64,000 nt of DNA, taken from Vandiemenella viatica (taxonomy: Eukaryota > Arthropoda > Insecta > Orthoptera > Morabidae). Below are positions 53,103 to 63,703 of this stretch, piece after piece. Position 1 is the stretch's first letter. The number at the start of each line of letters is the position of its first letter. The position numbers were made by a program, and so were the translations under genes. The DNA lies in assembly GCA_031002005.1 (NCBI GenBank), contig CM061921.1, forward strand, positions 178,506,935 to 178,570,934, read 5' to 3'. The notes under the pieces were generated by a model. The model searched no databases and was not told where the DNA came from. It saw nothing but the letters and a program-made list of their open reading frames with translations.

Positions 53103-54475
53103 CGAGGACCGATCCGGAACTAATGCCTCCTATTGTTTTGTGTGGATGCATAGTGTCAGAACTCAGAACTGGGCGTTGATGGTGTTGATGTATTGTTTGA
53201 ATCTTCCCGCTACTGACCTGATTTCGTTTTCTTCCGGCAGATAGCAGCAGCGGGTCAGTCGATTAAAATGGCGTCTGACATTGAGGTGCGAGATGCTGGG
53301 TAGTTCGGTTCAACAGTGGTGAAACTGACATTCGCGACAAACCATATCTGGGGTGTCCTTGCTCTGCTGCTACCCCTCACAATCAACAGCTCATTCGTGT
53401 GGATCGGAGGATTACAACCAAGAAACTCTGTACACAGCTTAATGTCGGCTTCGTTGCATTGCAGAAGATGTTAGGAATACTCGGTTTTCGCAAAGTTTGT
53501 GCGAGGTGGGTCCTGCGGATGCTTATACAGGACCTGAAAAATCCTGAAATGGAGGTCTGTCAGGACCTGATGAATCAGTTTGAGGCTGAAGGTGGCAACT
53601 TCCTGAACAGCTACGTCACCAGAGATAAGACGTAGTGTCACCATTTCGAGCCAGAAACCAAATGTCAATCATTGGAGTGGCACCATGTGAATTCCCCATT
53701 TAAAAAAAAAGTTCAAAACACAGCCATCTGTAGGGAAAGTGATGTGCACTGTCTTTTGGGATAGACAGGTTGTGTTTCTTTCTGATATTCTGGAGCCTGG
53801 GGAAACTGTTCATTCCGACCACTACGAGGAGATATTGACTAAGCTGGACCGAGTGTGGCGGTGTAACGGTTAGCGTTCTCGCCTCGCATTCGGGAGGACG
53901 GCGGTTCGAATCCCCGTCCGGGCATCCAGATTTGGGTTTTCCATGGTTTCCCCAATCACTCCAGGCAAATGCCGGGATGCTTCCTTCAAAAGGCCATGGC
54001 CGAATTCCTTCCCATTCCTTGCCCCCATCCCTGCCCCCCATCCTTTCCCGTCTCTAAAGACCTCGCTGTTGAGAGACGTAAAGCAGTTAAAAAAAAAAGA
54101 CTAAGCTGAAAACCACGATTTCGAGAGTTAGGCCATAGAAGAAGACAGTCTTTTGCTTGCAACATGATAATCGCAGTCACCATATCAGTTCCGTTACCAC
54201 TTCGCATATTTCAAAATTGGGCTGGACTGTCCTACCACATCCTCCTCATAGTCCAACTTTCGTCTCTTTGGGCCAATGAAAGGTAGGCTACGGGGGCACC
54301 ATCATCCTCACAGGGAAACTGTCATTACAGCTGTGAGAATGTGGCTGACCTCTGCTAGTTTCTTCAGACAATATGGCTCGTAGATATCGATGTCGTTAGA
54401 GCTGAGATAGGCTAGGGCAAGAAATTTTGTACAAAATTCAAATAACCCAAACACATTTAAAAAAAGTGTTTGCAC
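53103..54475 (+). mobile_element. Second mariner, interrupted by a SINE
   Basis: The left end TACGAGGACCGATCCGGAAC (53100-53119) has the form of a mariner terminal repeat next to a TA. The transposase reading starts near 53265. It includes RVDRRITTKKLCTQLNV and KVCARWVLRML (53395-53525), YVTRDKT at the first-Asp site (now Asp-Lys instead of Asp-Glu), WHHVNSPFKKKVQN and, after the SINE, QHDNRSHH with the second Asp (about 54158). PPHSP without the expected third Asp follows. The right terminal repeat was not found, so the 3' end is deleted. Frameshifts and stops are present throughout. Confidence 0.75.
53847..54098 (+). repeat. tRNA-derived SINE, family 1, with 10-bp TSD
   Basis: A complete copy runs from GGCGGTGTAACGGTTAGCG (A box), through B box GGTTCGAATCC and body GGTTTTCCATGGTTTCCCC, to 3' part TCTCTAAAGACCTCG and an A10 tail. 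It is flanked by GACTAAGCTG at 53837-53846 and again at 54099-54108. The duplication lies within mariner transposase DNA, so the SINE is younger than the mariner. Confidence 0.93.
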
Positions 54476-54814
54476 GCCCAGTGACGCCTCGTAGACTCTC
54501 TGGCGTTACCGCTCACTATTACTATTAGACATTTGCGGCACGTAGATAATGAATCATGCCCGACAAAGAACGGAATCACTGTAGCTGTGACCTCATTGTA
54601 CAGTTATTCTAATCGTGACGTCATCTTTATAAGGCGTGTGGTGTCAAGTCCCTGAGGCCTAGTATGCTGGGGCACAATACAAATTTTTGACAGTTGTAAC
54701 ATTCCTAAAATATTTTTTATCTCAAGCAGAGAAAGTTTTGTTGAGGGCTGCTGTCAGCCGAAAAAAAATGAGCACATTTAAATTTACGGTTACAATTTTC
54801 GTGTTACATTCTTT
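54476..54814. other. Nothing recognised
   Basis: No supported feature between the mariner remnant and the MITE. Confidence 0.35.
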
Positions 54815-55167
54815 GGGGGCGTCCATAAATTACGTGAGGTGAAATAGGGGGGGGGTCCGGCGAAATCTCACCAGATCTCACCAAGGGGGAGGGGGGGGTC
54901 TACGGAAATCTCACGTGAGATTTTGCGTAAAAAAATGTGGACAGTAGAGCTTAAAAAAAAAGGTCTACAATTCGCGCCAAAGTCGATTTTTGGAGGGTTT
55001 TTTGTCGAAAAGTGAGGGTGAGACCTAAAAAAAAAAAAAAAGTCTACAAAAGTTTCGAGATCTCACCAGAGGGGGGGGGGGTCCAGCAAGATCTCACGAA
55101 ATCTCACCAAGGGGGAGGGGGGTCAAGAAATCCGGAAAAACACCTCACGTAATTTGTGGATGCCCCC
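54815..55167. mobile_element. 353-bp GGGGGCGTCCATAAATTACGT MITE, copy 2
   Basis: The ends GGGGGCGTCCATAAATTACG and CGTAATTTGTGGATGCCCCC are ~27-bp inverted repeats (two mismatches). TTT on both sides fits a 3-bp target duplication. Inside, TCTCACCAAGGGGGAGGGGG and ATCTCACCAGA blocks occur in both halves, with long G-runs and A-runs. There is no ORF. Related copies are at 36315 and 62041. Confidence 0.8.
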
Positions 55168-55169
55168 TT

Positions 55170-55685
55170 TCCGTGATGTTAGTGGTCTGTCCAAGCAGTA
55201 ACACCTATTAATTTAGGCCTGTAATTGCAAAAACTGATAGTTGATTGGTCCCGGGGATAGAACGAGTGAAATATTATTTAGCAGCATGGCGAGTGTTGTG
55301 CAAGAGCCTTTTTAAAAAATAAATATTACAGTAGTTTAGCATCGAGCGGCTTAATTCACATTTAATAACATGACAACTACGCAATGGGCTCTGACTGTTA
55401 GGGTCAGACAAATTTTCTGGCGTTTAATTAAACTGCCGCATCGTGTAACCAGCATCTGTGTGTTGTCGTAGATTGTCGGCGATCTGCTCGTCCACGTGTC
55501 TCGACATCTTTCGTGACTGATTTGACCTGCTTGTGCCAGCCCCTTTGACGACCTTTGCATTATTTACAATCTGATGTCTATTCAGGCTACAACAAGCCCG
55601 TGTGTCTCCAGAATGACCTATGGAGCAGCATCCGTCTCTGACCCAATCAGAACGCTCAGTCCCTCTGCTCACCACTTGGTCTCGA
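55170..55685. other. Unidentified stretch before SINE
   Basis: A - strand frame of 83 codons (55424-55675) encodes a Cys- and Arg-rich peptide with RNQSRKMSRHVDEQIADNL-like residues. No family was recognised and no promoter or splice signals were seen. Confidence 0.25.
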
Positions 55686-55686
55686 A

Positions 55687-55879
55687 CCGGCCTCGGTAGC
55701 GTAGGGGCTAGAGTGCTAGCTCCACGTGCCGAAGGCCGCCGGTTCGAATCCGGCCGCGGGCATGGATGTTAAGTGTTGTGTGTCTGTTAATGTCGTGAAT
55801 GTCTTGTCCGTCCTGTGGCGTCGATACATTGAAAGAAATACACATTGAGCTGGCTGTATGGCCTCCGTTGCCGAATGCC

Positions 55880-55926
<47 letters not shown>
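55687..55926 (+). repeat. tRNA-derived SINE, family 2, poly-A tail of 44
   Basis: TCGGTAGCGTAGGGGCTAGA is an A box and GGTTCGAATCCGGCC a B box with tRNA-like spacing. The body (ATGGATGTTAAGTGTTGTGT, GTCGATACATTGAAAGAAAT) is unrelated to family 1 and ends GCCGAATGCCATT plus 44 A (55883-55926). The long uninterrupted A tail indicates a recent insertion. Target duplication is not obvious. Confidence 0.9.
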
Positions 55927-55928
<2 letters not shown>

Positions 55929-56090
55929 AGCTACCTCCGTCGCAGCCTCAGACGACGGGGTGGGTAATGTCATTACTAGCTGTGAAAATATGAGGATTGT
56001 TCGTCGTGATATAAATATCAGCCGCAATGAATAATAACTGTAACTGGTTTTCCAGTCTAAGAGGCTGTGACTTGGTGACTGGTGTTTCAG

Positions 56091-56253
56091 ATCGGAGACT
56101 CGCTGTTCGTTGAGTTACCCCGAGTTCGACTGGATGGAGGTGCCAAGGCCTTCCGCCGGCGGTGGGGCTACGAACCCAGTCCTCCACCCCCATTACTCGA
56201 GGAAGAGGAAGATGACGTCGCAGCAGCTCTGCCGACCGCCACATCCACACCAG
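56091..56253 (+). CDS. Probable host-gene exon B
   Basis: The 163-bp block has a 3' splice site (GACTGGTGTTTCAG, ending 56090) and 5' splice site (CAG|GTACCT). The only open frame encodes IGDSLFVELPRVRLDGG, then AKAFRRRWGYEPSPPPP, then an acidic LLEEEEDD and ALPTATSTP. The first part could continue the beta-strand pattern of exon A (SLFVELPRV). The rest looks like a disordered linker. It enters in phase 0 and leaves in phase 1, which fits exon A or the 42-bp micro-exon upstream and the block at 58282 downstream. GC-rich composition sets it apart from the AT-rich flanks. The gene is not identified. Confidence 0.65.
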
Positions 56254-57470
56254 GTACCTTACACACCCAGCAATGGCGTTCAACATGTTTCAAATTTTCC
56301 GCTGCAGTTTACTAAAATGAAATAGTTCATAACGGTTCTTAACGAATGAGCAATAAAGAAGAGCTAAGCCCAACATCATTTTTGGAATCCAGCCAAAATT
56401 TGGAGTATTCCTCATATAGTCGCTGCTAGGCTTTAATTATTACAATGATGCTCGATTTAAATTTATGCAGTAGATAATCAAACAATAGGAGAAAAATGAA
56501 GTATAATGCAGAAGCTAAAACTATTCTTACTAGACTCGCTGTAGCAACCGAATGCTTGACAACAACAACGGACGGTGTTTTATCTTTCCGAAAATAATTT
56601 AGAGTTGTGTAAAATGTTTTACATCTCTTACTCCTGACGCAACAGAACTAATCTAAATTGTTTTTTCATCTCTACAAGTCTTATTTAATGGTAAAAGTTG
56701 AAAAGGCTAAGGAAATGACGTCTGCAGAACGTAAGTGAAAGAAATAATGTTTTATATTGGAAACAAATGACACGTTTATAGTGCGAGCTGGATCAGTGAC
56801 CTTTTGGAACTATGTATTCCCTTGTTTCCTTTCACCAAAGCGAGACTTTGCCTTTGATCTTGTAAACTGAGCACCAGCAACGTCTTGCATATCAGCTTTG
56901 AAATATTTTTAGTTAAACTCTTTATATATTACGTAGTTTTTAACGAAGCCGCATATATTGTTTGAAAGTAACTGGCGAATCATAGTTATACACCTAACAT
57001 TGGAAATAACCAAAACGCAATTGCGGAAACTACACTGGTATGAAAGTAATTTTCGCATCCTGTGTCACAGACAAGTAACATGAAGCTTGAACCAAATATA
57101 GAAAGCACTTCTACAGGAAACAGATTATGAAAAACATTACCCATTCACACGCTTTCAAAACTGTCGCTATCAGCAAAACCGTGACAGCAACGAACAAGGT
57201 GGCCACTGCAGACAAATGAGTTGCGATAAAGCGCACTGTACTGTCTCTAGCTGGCAATATATTTCAGATAGTTCTAATCGGAATTCGCTTTGAGGACAAA
57301 TCAGAAATGTGAGCTACCAATCTCAACAACAGCAGTGGAAATGGTTACTAACAATCAGCTGATTGTACAGTTTTAGGATTGCGTGAATCACTGATGATGC
57401 ATCGATGAGAGGTAAATACACGCAGAAATTGAAGAAATAAAAAACAGTTGCATTTGCGTTCTCTATTAAA
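56254..57470. other. Intronic DNA, nothing recognised
   Basis: AT-rich with no supported ORF, repeat or RNA. Confidence 0.4.
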
Positions 57471-57472
57471 AG

Positions 57473-57599
57473 TATGTTGTTCGTCCCGAATTTTGCGTCA
57501 TAAAGAAGATTGGTGTCTAGACGCCACTTCAGAAGATAAGAATCAGTTCCGTCAGTGGTTGAAAGGAACCTTAAAATGCAGTTCGCGTTTTAGGGAAAG
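57473..57599 (+). CDS. Weak exon candidate
   Basis: After GTTCTCTATTAAAAG an open block encodes RHKEDWCLDATSEDKNQFRQ and WLKGTLKCSSRF, and could end at GAAA|GTAGGA. The helix with a Trp resembles the C-terminal helix of a PH domain. Its phases (1 in, 1 out) would fit between exons B and C. The 3' splice site is poor and composition is not clearly exonic, so this is speculative. Confidence 0.2.
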
Positions 57600-57789
57600 T
57601 AGGAATATTTACTACAAATTAATCCATTGATCTGAATGTTATAGCGAACAAAACAAAAATATTTTGGTAAAATAAGTAATTATAATTTCTTGTGTATTCC
57701 GTCTAAGAAAAATTTAAACAACAATCAGAGGGCAGGTCTATTAGAGGTTATATGCAATATCTGACAGTTTAACTCACCGACTTATCCTA

Positions 57790-57970
57790 AAAAATATACT
57801 AAATTCCTCCTCTTTGAACGCCGCTGTGCTCACCAAAGTATTCATCTTGAGAAGCAAAACACCGATGCCAGGCACTTTGAAGCAATTTTGGAAATGTAGA
57901 ATCATCTTCAGAGCTTCCGTCATAGTAACTCTGTTATCACAGCAATACCGTGTTCCAAATATTGTGGAAA
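57790..57970 (-). pseudogene. Mariner-type transposase C-terminal scrap
   Basis: The - strand reads FPKLLQSAWHRCFASQDEYF, resembling the conserved end of IS630/mariner transposases (F..AF..W..RW..CI...G.YFE). Only about 50 codons remain. No catalytic residues or terminal repeats are present. Confidence 0.3.
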
Positions 57971-58234
57971 AGAAAACAGGCATTGGGAAAGGACCGGTGA
58001 GTAGGGACGGTGATCTAATCCCATCTCACTTTGTCACACTATTCTTCTCCTTCTTCAGCACCTGTTCCCAACATTTTGGGGTCTGCTGAATTTGATTAAT
58101 TGTGCTCATTGTTGTCATGGTCAATTTGGAGCTTTGGTTTTACGGTCGCATGCACTTGCCGACACCAAGCATTTCATACCTACTACGTACTAACGTTGCC
58201 ATCTATCCGTGATACGCGTAACTATGTTTTCTGT

Positions 58235-58235
<1 letters not shown>

Positions 58236-58269
<34 letters not shown>
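58236..58269 (+). repeat. Poly-T tract at 3' splice site
   Basis: About 34 T lie immediately before the AG used by exon C. It doubles as a very long polypyrimidine tract, perhaps derived from the A tail of an inverted retroelement. Confidence 0.7.
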
Positions 58270-58273
<4 letters not shown>

Positions 58274-58281
58274 ATGTGTAG

Positions 58282-58436
58282 TTTATGAGGCAGAGATTGA
58301 GGACGATCCTGACATTTCCCTTGAAGGCAACGGACACAACGGCCTACGCTCAGACTACACCTTCAGTACTCTTAGTAAATTGTTAGATGAATTTACACAA
58401 AGTTCGACTGGTTACAGTCACATCTACACTTCCCTG
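58282..58436 (+). CDS. Probable host-gene exon C
   Basis: After the poly-T tract and GAAATGTGTAG, the frame required by the phase-1 end of exon B encodes VYEAEIEDDPDISLEGNG, then HNGLRSDYTFSTL, then SKLLDEFTQSS. There is no stop until well inside the tandem repeat. The earlier AG at 58270-58271 would give a stop codon in that phase, so the AG at 58280-58281 is preferred. The 3' end is uncertain: TTA|GTAAAT at 58374 or CTG|GTTACA at 58410 are possible donors. Otherwise the frame runs into the 15-bp repeat up to 58961. The product looks acidic and then helical. The gene is not identified. Confidence 0.55.
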
Positions 58437-58438
58437 CC

Positions 58439-61400
58439 GCACCTAGCCTGGAGGCAGCTAACCTGGAGGCACCTAGCCTGGACGCACCTACCCTGGAGGC
58501 ACCTAGCCTGGAGGCAGCTAGCCTGCAGGCAGCTAGCCTGGAGGCACCTACCCTGGAGGCACCTACCCTGGAGGCACCTACCCTGGAGGCACCTAGCCTG
58601 GAGGCAGCTAACCTGGAGGCAGCTAACCTGGAGGCAGCTAGCCTGGAGGCACCTAGCCTGGAGAAAGCTAACCTGGAGGCACCTAGCCTGGAGCCACTTA
58701 CCCAGGAGGCACCTAGCCTGGAGGCGGCTAGCCTGGAGGCAGCTAACCTGGAGGCAGCTAGCCTGGAGGCACCTATCCTGGAGAAAGCTAACCTGGAGGC
58801 ACCTAGCATGGAGGCAGCTAGCCTGGAGGCACCTAGCCTGGAGAAAGCTAACCTGGAGGCAGCTAGCATGGAGGCAGCTAGCCTGGAGGCACCTTGCCTG
58901 GACGCAGCTAGCCTGGAAGCAGCTAACCTGGAGGCAGTTAGCCTGGAGGCACCTGGCCTGAAGAAAGCTAACCTGGAGGCAGCTAGCCTGGAGGCATCTA
59001 GCCTGGATAAAGCTAACCTTGAGGCAGCTAGCCTGGAAGCAGCTAACCTGGAGGCACCTAGCCTGGAGGCACCTAGCCCGGAGAAAGCTAACATGGAGGC
59101 AGCTAGCCTGGAGGCACCTAGCCTGGAGAAAGTTAACCTGGAGGCAGCTAACCTGGAGGCAGCTAGCCTGGAGGCACCAAGAATGGAGAAAGCTAACCTG
59201 GAGGCACCTAGCCTGGAGGCACCTAGCCCGGAGAAAGCTAACCTGGAGGCAGCTAGCCTGGAGGCACCTAGCCTGGAGAAAGCTAACCTGGAGGCAGCTA
59301 GCCTGGAGGCACCTAGCCTGGAGAAAGCTAACCTGGAGGCAGCTAACCTGGAGGCAGCTAGCCTGGAGGCACCAAGAATGGAGAAAGCTAACCTGGAGGC
59401 AGCTAGCCTGGAGGCACATAGCCTGGAGGCAGCTAGCCTGGAGGCAGCTAGCCTGGAGGCACCTAGCCTGGATAAAGCTAACCTGGAGGCACCTAGCCTG
59501 GAGCCACTTACCCAGGAGGCACCTAGCCTGGAGGCGGCTAGCCTGGAGGCAGCTAACCTGGAGGCAGCTAGCCTGGAGGCACCTAGCCTGGAGAAAGCTA
59601 ACCTGGAGGCACCTAGCATGGAGGCACCTAGCCTGGAGGCACCTACCATGGAGAAAGCTAACCTGGAGGCAGCTAGCCTGGAGGCACCTACCCTGGAGAA
59701 AGCTAACCTGGAGGCAGCTACCCTGGAGGCACCTAGCCTGGAGAAAGCTAACCTGGAGGCAGCTAGCATGGAGGCAGCTAGCCTGGAAGTAGCTAACCTG
59801 CAGGCAGCTAGCCTGGAGGCACTTAGCCTGAAGAAAGATAACCTGGAGGCAGCTAGCCTGGAGGCAGCTAGCCTGGACGCAGCTAGCCTGGAGGCAGCTA
59901 GCCTGGAGGCAGCTAGCCTGGAGGCAGCTAGCATGGAGGCAGCTAGCCTGGAGGCATCTAGCCTGGATAAAGCTAACCTGGAGGCAGCTAGCCTGGAAGC
60001 AGCTAACCTGGAGGCACCTAGCCTGGAGGCACCTAGCCTGGAGAAAGCTAACCTGGAGGCAGCTAGCCTGGAGGCACCTAGCCTGGATGCACCTAGCCTG
60101 GAGGCAGCTAGCCTGGAGGCACCTAGCCTGGAGAAAGCTAACCTGGAGTCAGCTAGCATGGAGGCACCTAGCCTGGGGGCAGCTAGCCTGGAAGCAGCTA
60201 ACCTGGAGGCACCTAGCCTGGAGGCACCTACCATGGAGAAAGCTAACCTGGAGGCAGCTAGCCTGGAGGCACCTACCCTGGAGAAAGCTAACCTGGAGGC
60301 AGCTACCCTGGAGGCACCTAGCCTGGAGAAAGCTAACCTGGAGGCAGCTAGCATGGAGGCAGCTAGCCTGGAAGTAGCTAACCTGCAGGCAGCTAGCCTG
60401 GAGGCACTTAGCCTGAAGAAAGATAACCTGGAGGCAGCTAGCCTGGAGGCAGCTAGCCTGGACGCAGCTAGCCTGGAGGCAGCTAGCCTGGAGGCAGCTA
60501 GCCTGGAGGCATCTAGCTTGGATAAAGCTAACCTGGAGGCAGCTAGCCTGGAAGCAGCTAACCTGGAGGCACCTAACCTGGAGGCACCTAGCCTGGAGAA
60601 AGCTAACCTGGAGGCAGCTAGCCTGGAGGCACCTAGCCTGGATGCACCTAGCCTGGAGGCAGCTAGCCTGGAGGCACCTAGCCTGGAGAAAGCTAACCTG
60701 GAGTCAGCTAGCATGGAGGCACCTAGCCTGGGGGCAGCTAGCCTGGAAGCAGCTAACCTGGAGGCAGCTAGCCTGGAGGCACCTAGCCTGAAGAAAGCTA
60801 ACCTGGAGGCACCTAGCCAGAAGAAAGCTAACCTGGAGGCAGCTAGCCTGGAGGCAGCTAGCCTGGAGGCAGCTAGCCTGGAGACACCTAGCCTGGATAA
60901 AGCTAACCTGGAGGCAGCTAGCCTGGAATCAGCTAACCTGGAGGCACCTAGCCTGGAGGCACCTAGCCTGGAGTAAGCTAACCTGGAGGCAGCTAGCCTG
61001 GAGGCACCTAGCCTGGAGAAAGCTAACCTGGAGGCAGCTAGCATGGAGGCAGCTAGCATGGAGGCAGCTAGCCTGGAGGCAGCTAGCCTGTAGGCAGCTA
61101 GCCTGGAAGCAGCTAACCTGGATAAAGCTAACCTGGAGGAAGCTAGCCTGGAAGCAGCTAACCTGGAGGCACCTATCCTGGAGGCACCTAGCCTGGAGAA
61201 AGCTAACCTGGAGGCAGCTAGCCTGGAGGCACATAGCCTGGAGGCACATAGCCTGGAGGCACCTAGCCTGGAGGCAGCTAGCCTGGAGGCACCTAGCCTG
61301 GAGAAAGTTAACCTGGAGGCAGCTAGCATGGAGGCAGCTAGCCTGGAGTCAGCTAGCCTGAAGGCACGTAGCCTGGAGAAAGCTAACCTGGAGGCAGCTA

Positions 61401-61610
61401 GCATGGAGGCAGCTAGCCTGGAGGCAGCTAGCCTGGAGGCAGCTAGCCTGATGGCAGCTAACCGGGAGCTAGCTAGCCTGGAGGCAGCTAGCCTGAAGGC
61501 AGCTAGCCTGGAGGCAGCTAGCCTGATGGCAGCTAACCGGGAGCTAGCTATCCTGGAGGCAGCTAGCCTGAAGGCAGCTAGCCTGGAGGCAGATAGCCTG
61601 GAGGCAGCTG
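58439..61610. repeat. 15-bp minisatellite, 211 units in unbroken register
   Basis: The unit GCAGCTAGCCTGGAG varies mainly as GCACCTAGCCTGGAG and AAAGCTAACCTGGAG. GCA/AAA positions stay in one 15-bp register from 58439 to 61604 (3165 = 211 x 15), so no net indel other than whole units. Because 15 is a multiple of 3, long frames open on both strands: 58808-60976 (+, pentapeptides like LEAAS, LEAPS, LEKAN), 58393-61404 (-, ASRLA) and W-R-Q-L frames. A 39-unit (585-bp) block starting at 59641 recurs at 60226, lacking 2 units. Other local duplications include the segment near 58690 repeated near 59490. I call it satellite DNA rather than a gene. Confidence 0.93.
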
Positions 61611-61833
61611 CCGCTCCATGACTGTTTTCTTGGTAACTTTGCCTTCCACAGTCGTGGAATAATATGTATGAGATACTGTTTTTTGTGTAGATGACAGTGG
61701 TGTGTTTATGTGCAGAATAGTATGTAGTTTACGTTGCGAATGAATGAAAGGTGTGGAAAGGGAGATGGTGAAATCCGCACAGGGGCCGCCAAGCTTAACG
61801 TCCCCGTCCAACGGATGAATCACCATCAACAGC

Positions 61834-61990
61834 ATGGAGGGTGACGCTCTGGCCTCACATTCGGTAAGGCGTCGTCCAGCCATCCAGATTACTGCTTTGT
61901 ATGGTTTCTCCAAATCACTCCAGGCGAATACGGAATGGTTCTTTCGAAAGGCCATTGCTGAATTCGGCTTTTATCATCTTCTACCGTTTC
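61834..61990 (+). repeat. tRNA-derived SINE, family 1, diverged
   Basis: GACGCTCTGGCCTCACATTCGG, CATCCAGATTAC, CACTCCAGGCGAATACGG and AAAGGCCATTGCTGAATTC follow the family-1 order. The B box is damaged (GCGTCGTCCAGCC) and the 3' part is replaced by unrelated DNA. Confidence 0.65.
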
Positions 61991-62040
61991 CGTGGCAACG
62001 CCAAAACAAACACCAACTTCCTCGCCGTTTTCCTTCAGTT

Positions 62041-62414
62041 GGGGAGCGTCTATAAACTACGTGAGTTGGTCCAAAAAGGGGGGGGGGAAGTTGAGCTGGC
62101 TGGAAAGCTACGCAGGACTACGTGGTGGAAGGGGGAGGGTGGTTCCGAACCAAGCCACGTATAAAATAAGGTACAGAACACCGAAGTGCATGTGTATATT
62201 CATTTCCGCCATTTAATTATCTCCGTATTAGTGTGACTAGAGAAAACTACACAAAATGTCCTCTGGAATTGATAAGGTAAAAATCTACGTGCCTCGCGTT
62301 GGTAGGGAAGGGGGCTGAGACATAAGTCACGCGGGTTAAGTAGAGGTAAAAGGAGGGGGGGGGGACGGTTCACAGGAGGCCAAAATGGAGCTACGCAATT
62401 TATGGACGCTCCCT
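62041..62414. mobile_element. GGGGGCGTCCAT-type MITE, copy 3
   Basis: The left end GGGGAGCGTCTATAAACTAC and right end GCAATTTATGGACGCTCCC are diverged terminal inverted repeats of the same family as 36315 and 54815. G-runs (62078-62087, 62354-62364) recur inside. No ORF and no clear target duplication. Confidence 0.65.
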
Positions 62415-63689
62415 CGGTTGAAAATGACAGTGGAAAAGTGGACCCTCGGGAATCTGAGAGTTCGACGGTGCTGGAAGTTTGTTCTTTGCTCTAATGACAG
62501 CTCATCATTTCCGCGACAGTGCATACATGTTCCAATCCACCACGTTTCAACGCTAACGTTGTTTTAGGACCAAGGTTACGAAATCTTCAGCGATGTCGTG
62601 GCCAGTTAGCGAACTTATCTGTCATACTTTCTATTTTCTAAAACAGGTCAGAATGATTGTAATTCAAAAATAAGAACTATAGTCATCAATAGCTGTAGGA
62701 TGTTTCAGTTGATGACAATCTAAAATTACCTCTAATTGTGGTAATAACTTGCAATGCGTATTTCTTACTTATAAACAATATTTGGTTTAAATTGTTAGAA
62801 TGGTGATGTATCTTAAAACATTTCGAGTACCCAGTTTTCAATTATGCCAAATTCTTACGTGCTATAAAGCTGTCACAACAGCAGAATTAGTCTGTATGAC
62901 ATTTAGCGTTATATTAGAGAAGAAGGTTAAGACATTAACCATAGGCTCTAATCAATTTAACCATTCCATTCTCAGTATCAAAATTTCAGCTTTATCAAAC
63001 CAAAGTACTGTTGTTTAAATAAGAATAAACATTCTTCGGTGTAATTAAGAGAAGAACTTAATAATTGTTATATTTGAATAATGAAGCTACTTGCGTAACA
63101 TTTGCATTGATTAACTCTTCATTTCTCGTCTATTTCTTTGCATGATTATTGCCGCATTCAATTAGTGAATGTCAATTGTAGACTAATATTGGTGTCTCAG
63201 AGCTTAAACGCGACAGGAAACAAAAGGAAAACAGTAAAGAGAATTATGGCAGAAAACAGGGATAGTTGTCGCACGTACACAGTATTCACGTCTATACGTT
63301 ACGCTCACTACCGTTTCAGTAAAAATGAAGTACAAACTGTGCCCTATGTGTCACGATGTAAGATAAAGTAATTTATTAATTTACAGTTAGTAAGAAATCT
63401 GAAGAGTTCTTCTTTGGATACTGCTGTTTAAGTGTTTCTAGGTAAATATTCCTATCGGAGCTTATTATTATAACTACACACCATTCGCTCCAAATTTTGT
63501 TGACGTCTCATCACTTTTATTTTGAAAAAAGTTGCCGGTAGCCTCAATAATCCGTGTGTATTTTAAGTGTTTTCTGAGATTCTTTTCATCTTTGTGAGTG
63601 TATCGATAAGATTGTGAAGAAACAACGTTAAATCAATGGCGAATTTTATTGGAATGGATGTAGAGAACTGGTAACAACCGTGACTACCT
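62415..63689. other. AT-rich DNA, nothing recognised
   Basis: No supported gene, repeat pair or RNA. Confidence 0.4.
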
Positions 63690-63703
63690 TAGTAAAAGTT
63701 ATT

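Noticed and set aside
53874..53920. tRNA gene (GGTTCGAATCC with A box)
   Set aside because: It and the other B-box hits belong to SINEs with poly-A tails, target duplications or shared bodies. None folds into a full cloverleaf by eye.
55799..55993. ORF with a long lysine run
   Set aside because: The lysines are the poly-A tail of the family-2 SINE.
58393..61404. 1003-codon - strand frame and 722-codon + strand frame as large repeat proteins
   Set aside because: Both are produced by a 15-bp tandem unit that lacks stop codons in several frames. There is no non-repeat domain, the + frame has stops at 60974 and 61090, and opposite strands are equally open. Kept only as a question in findings.
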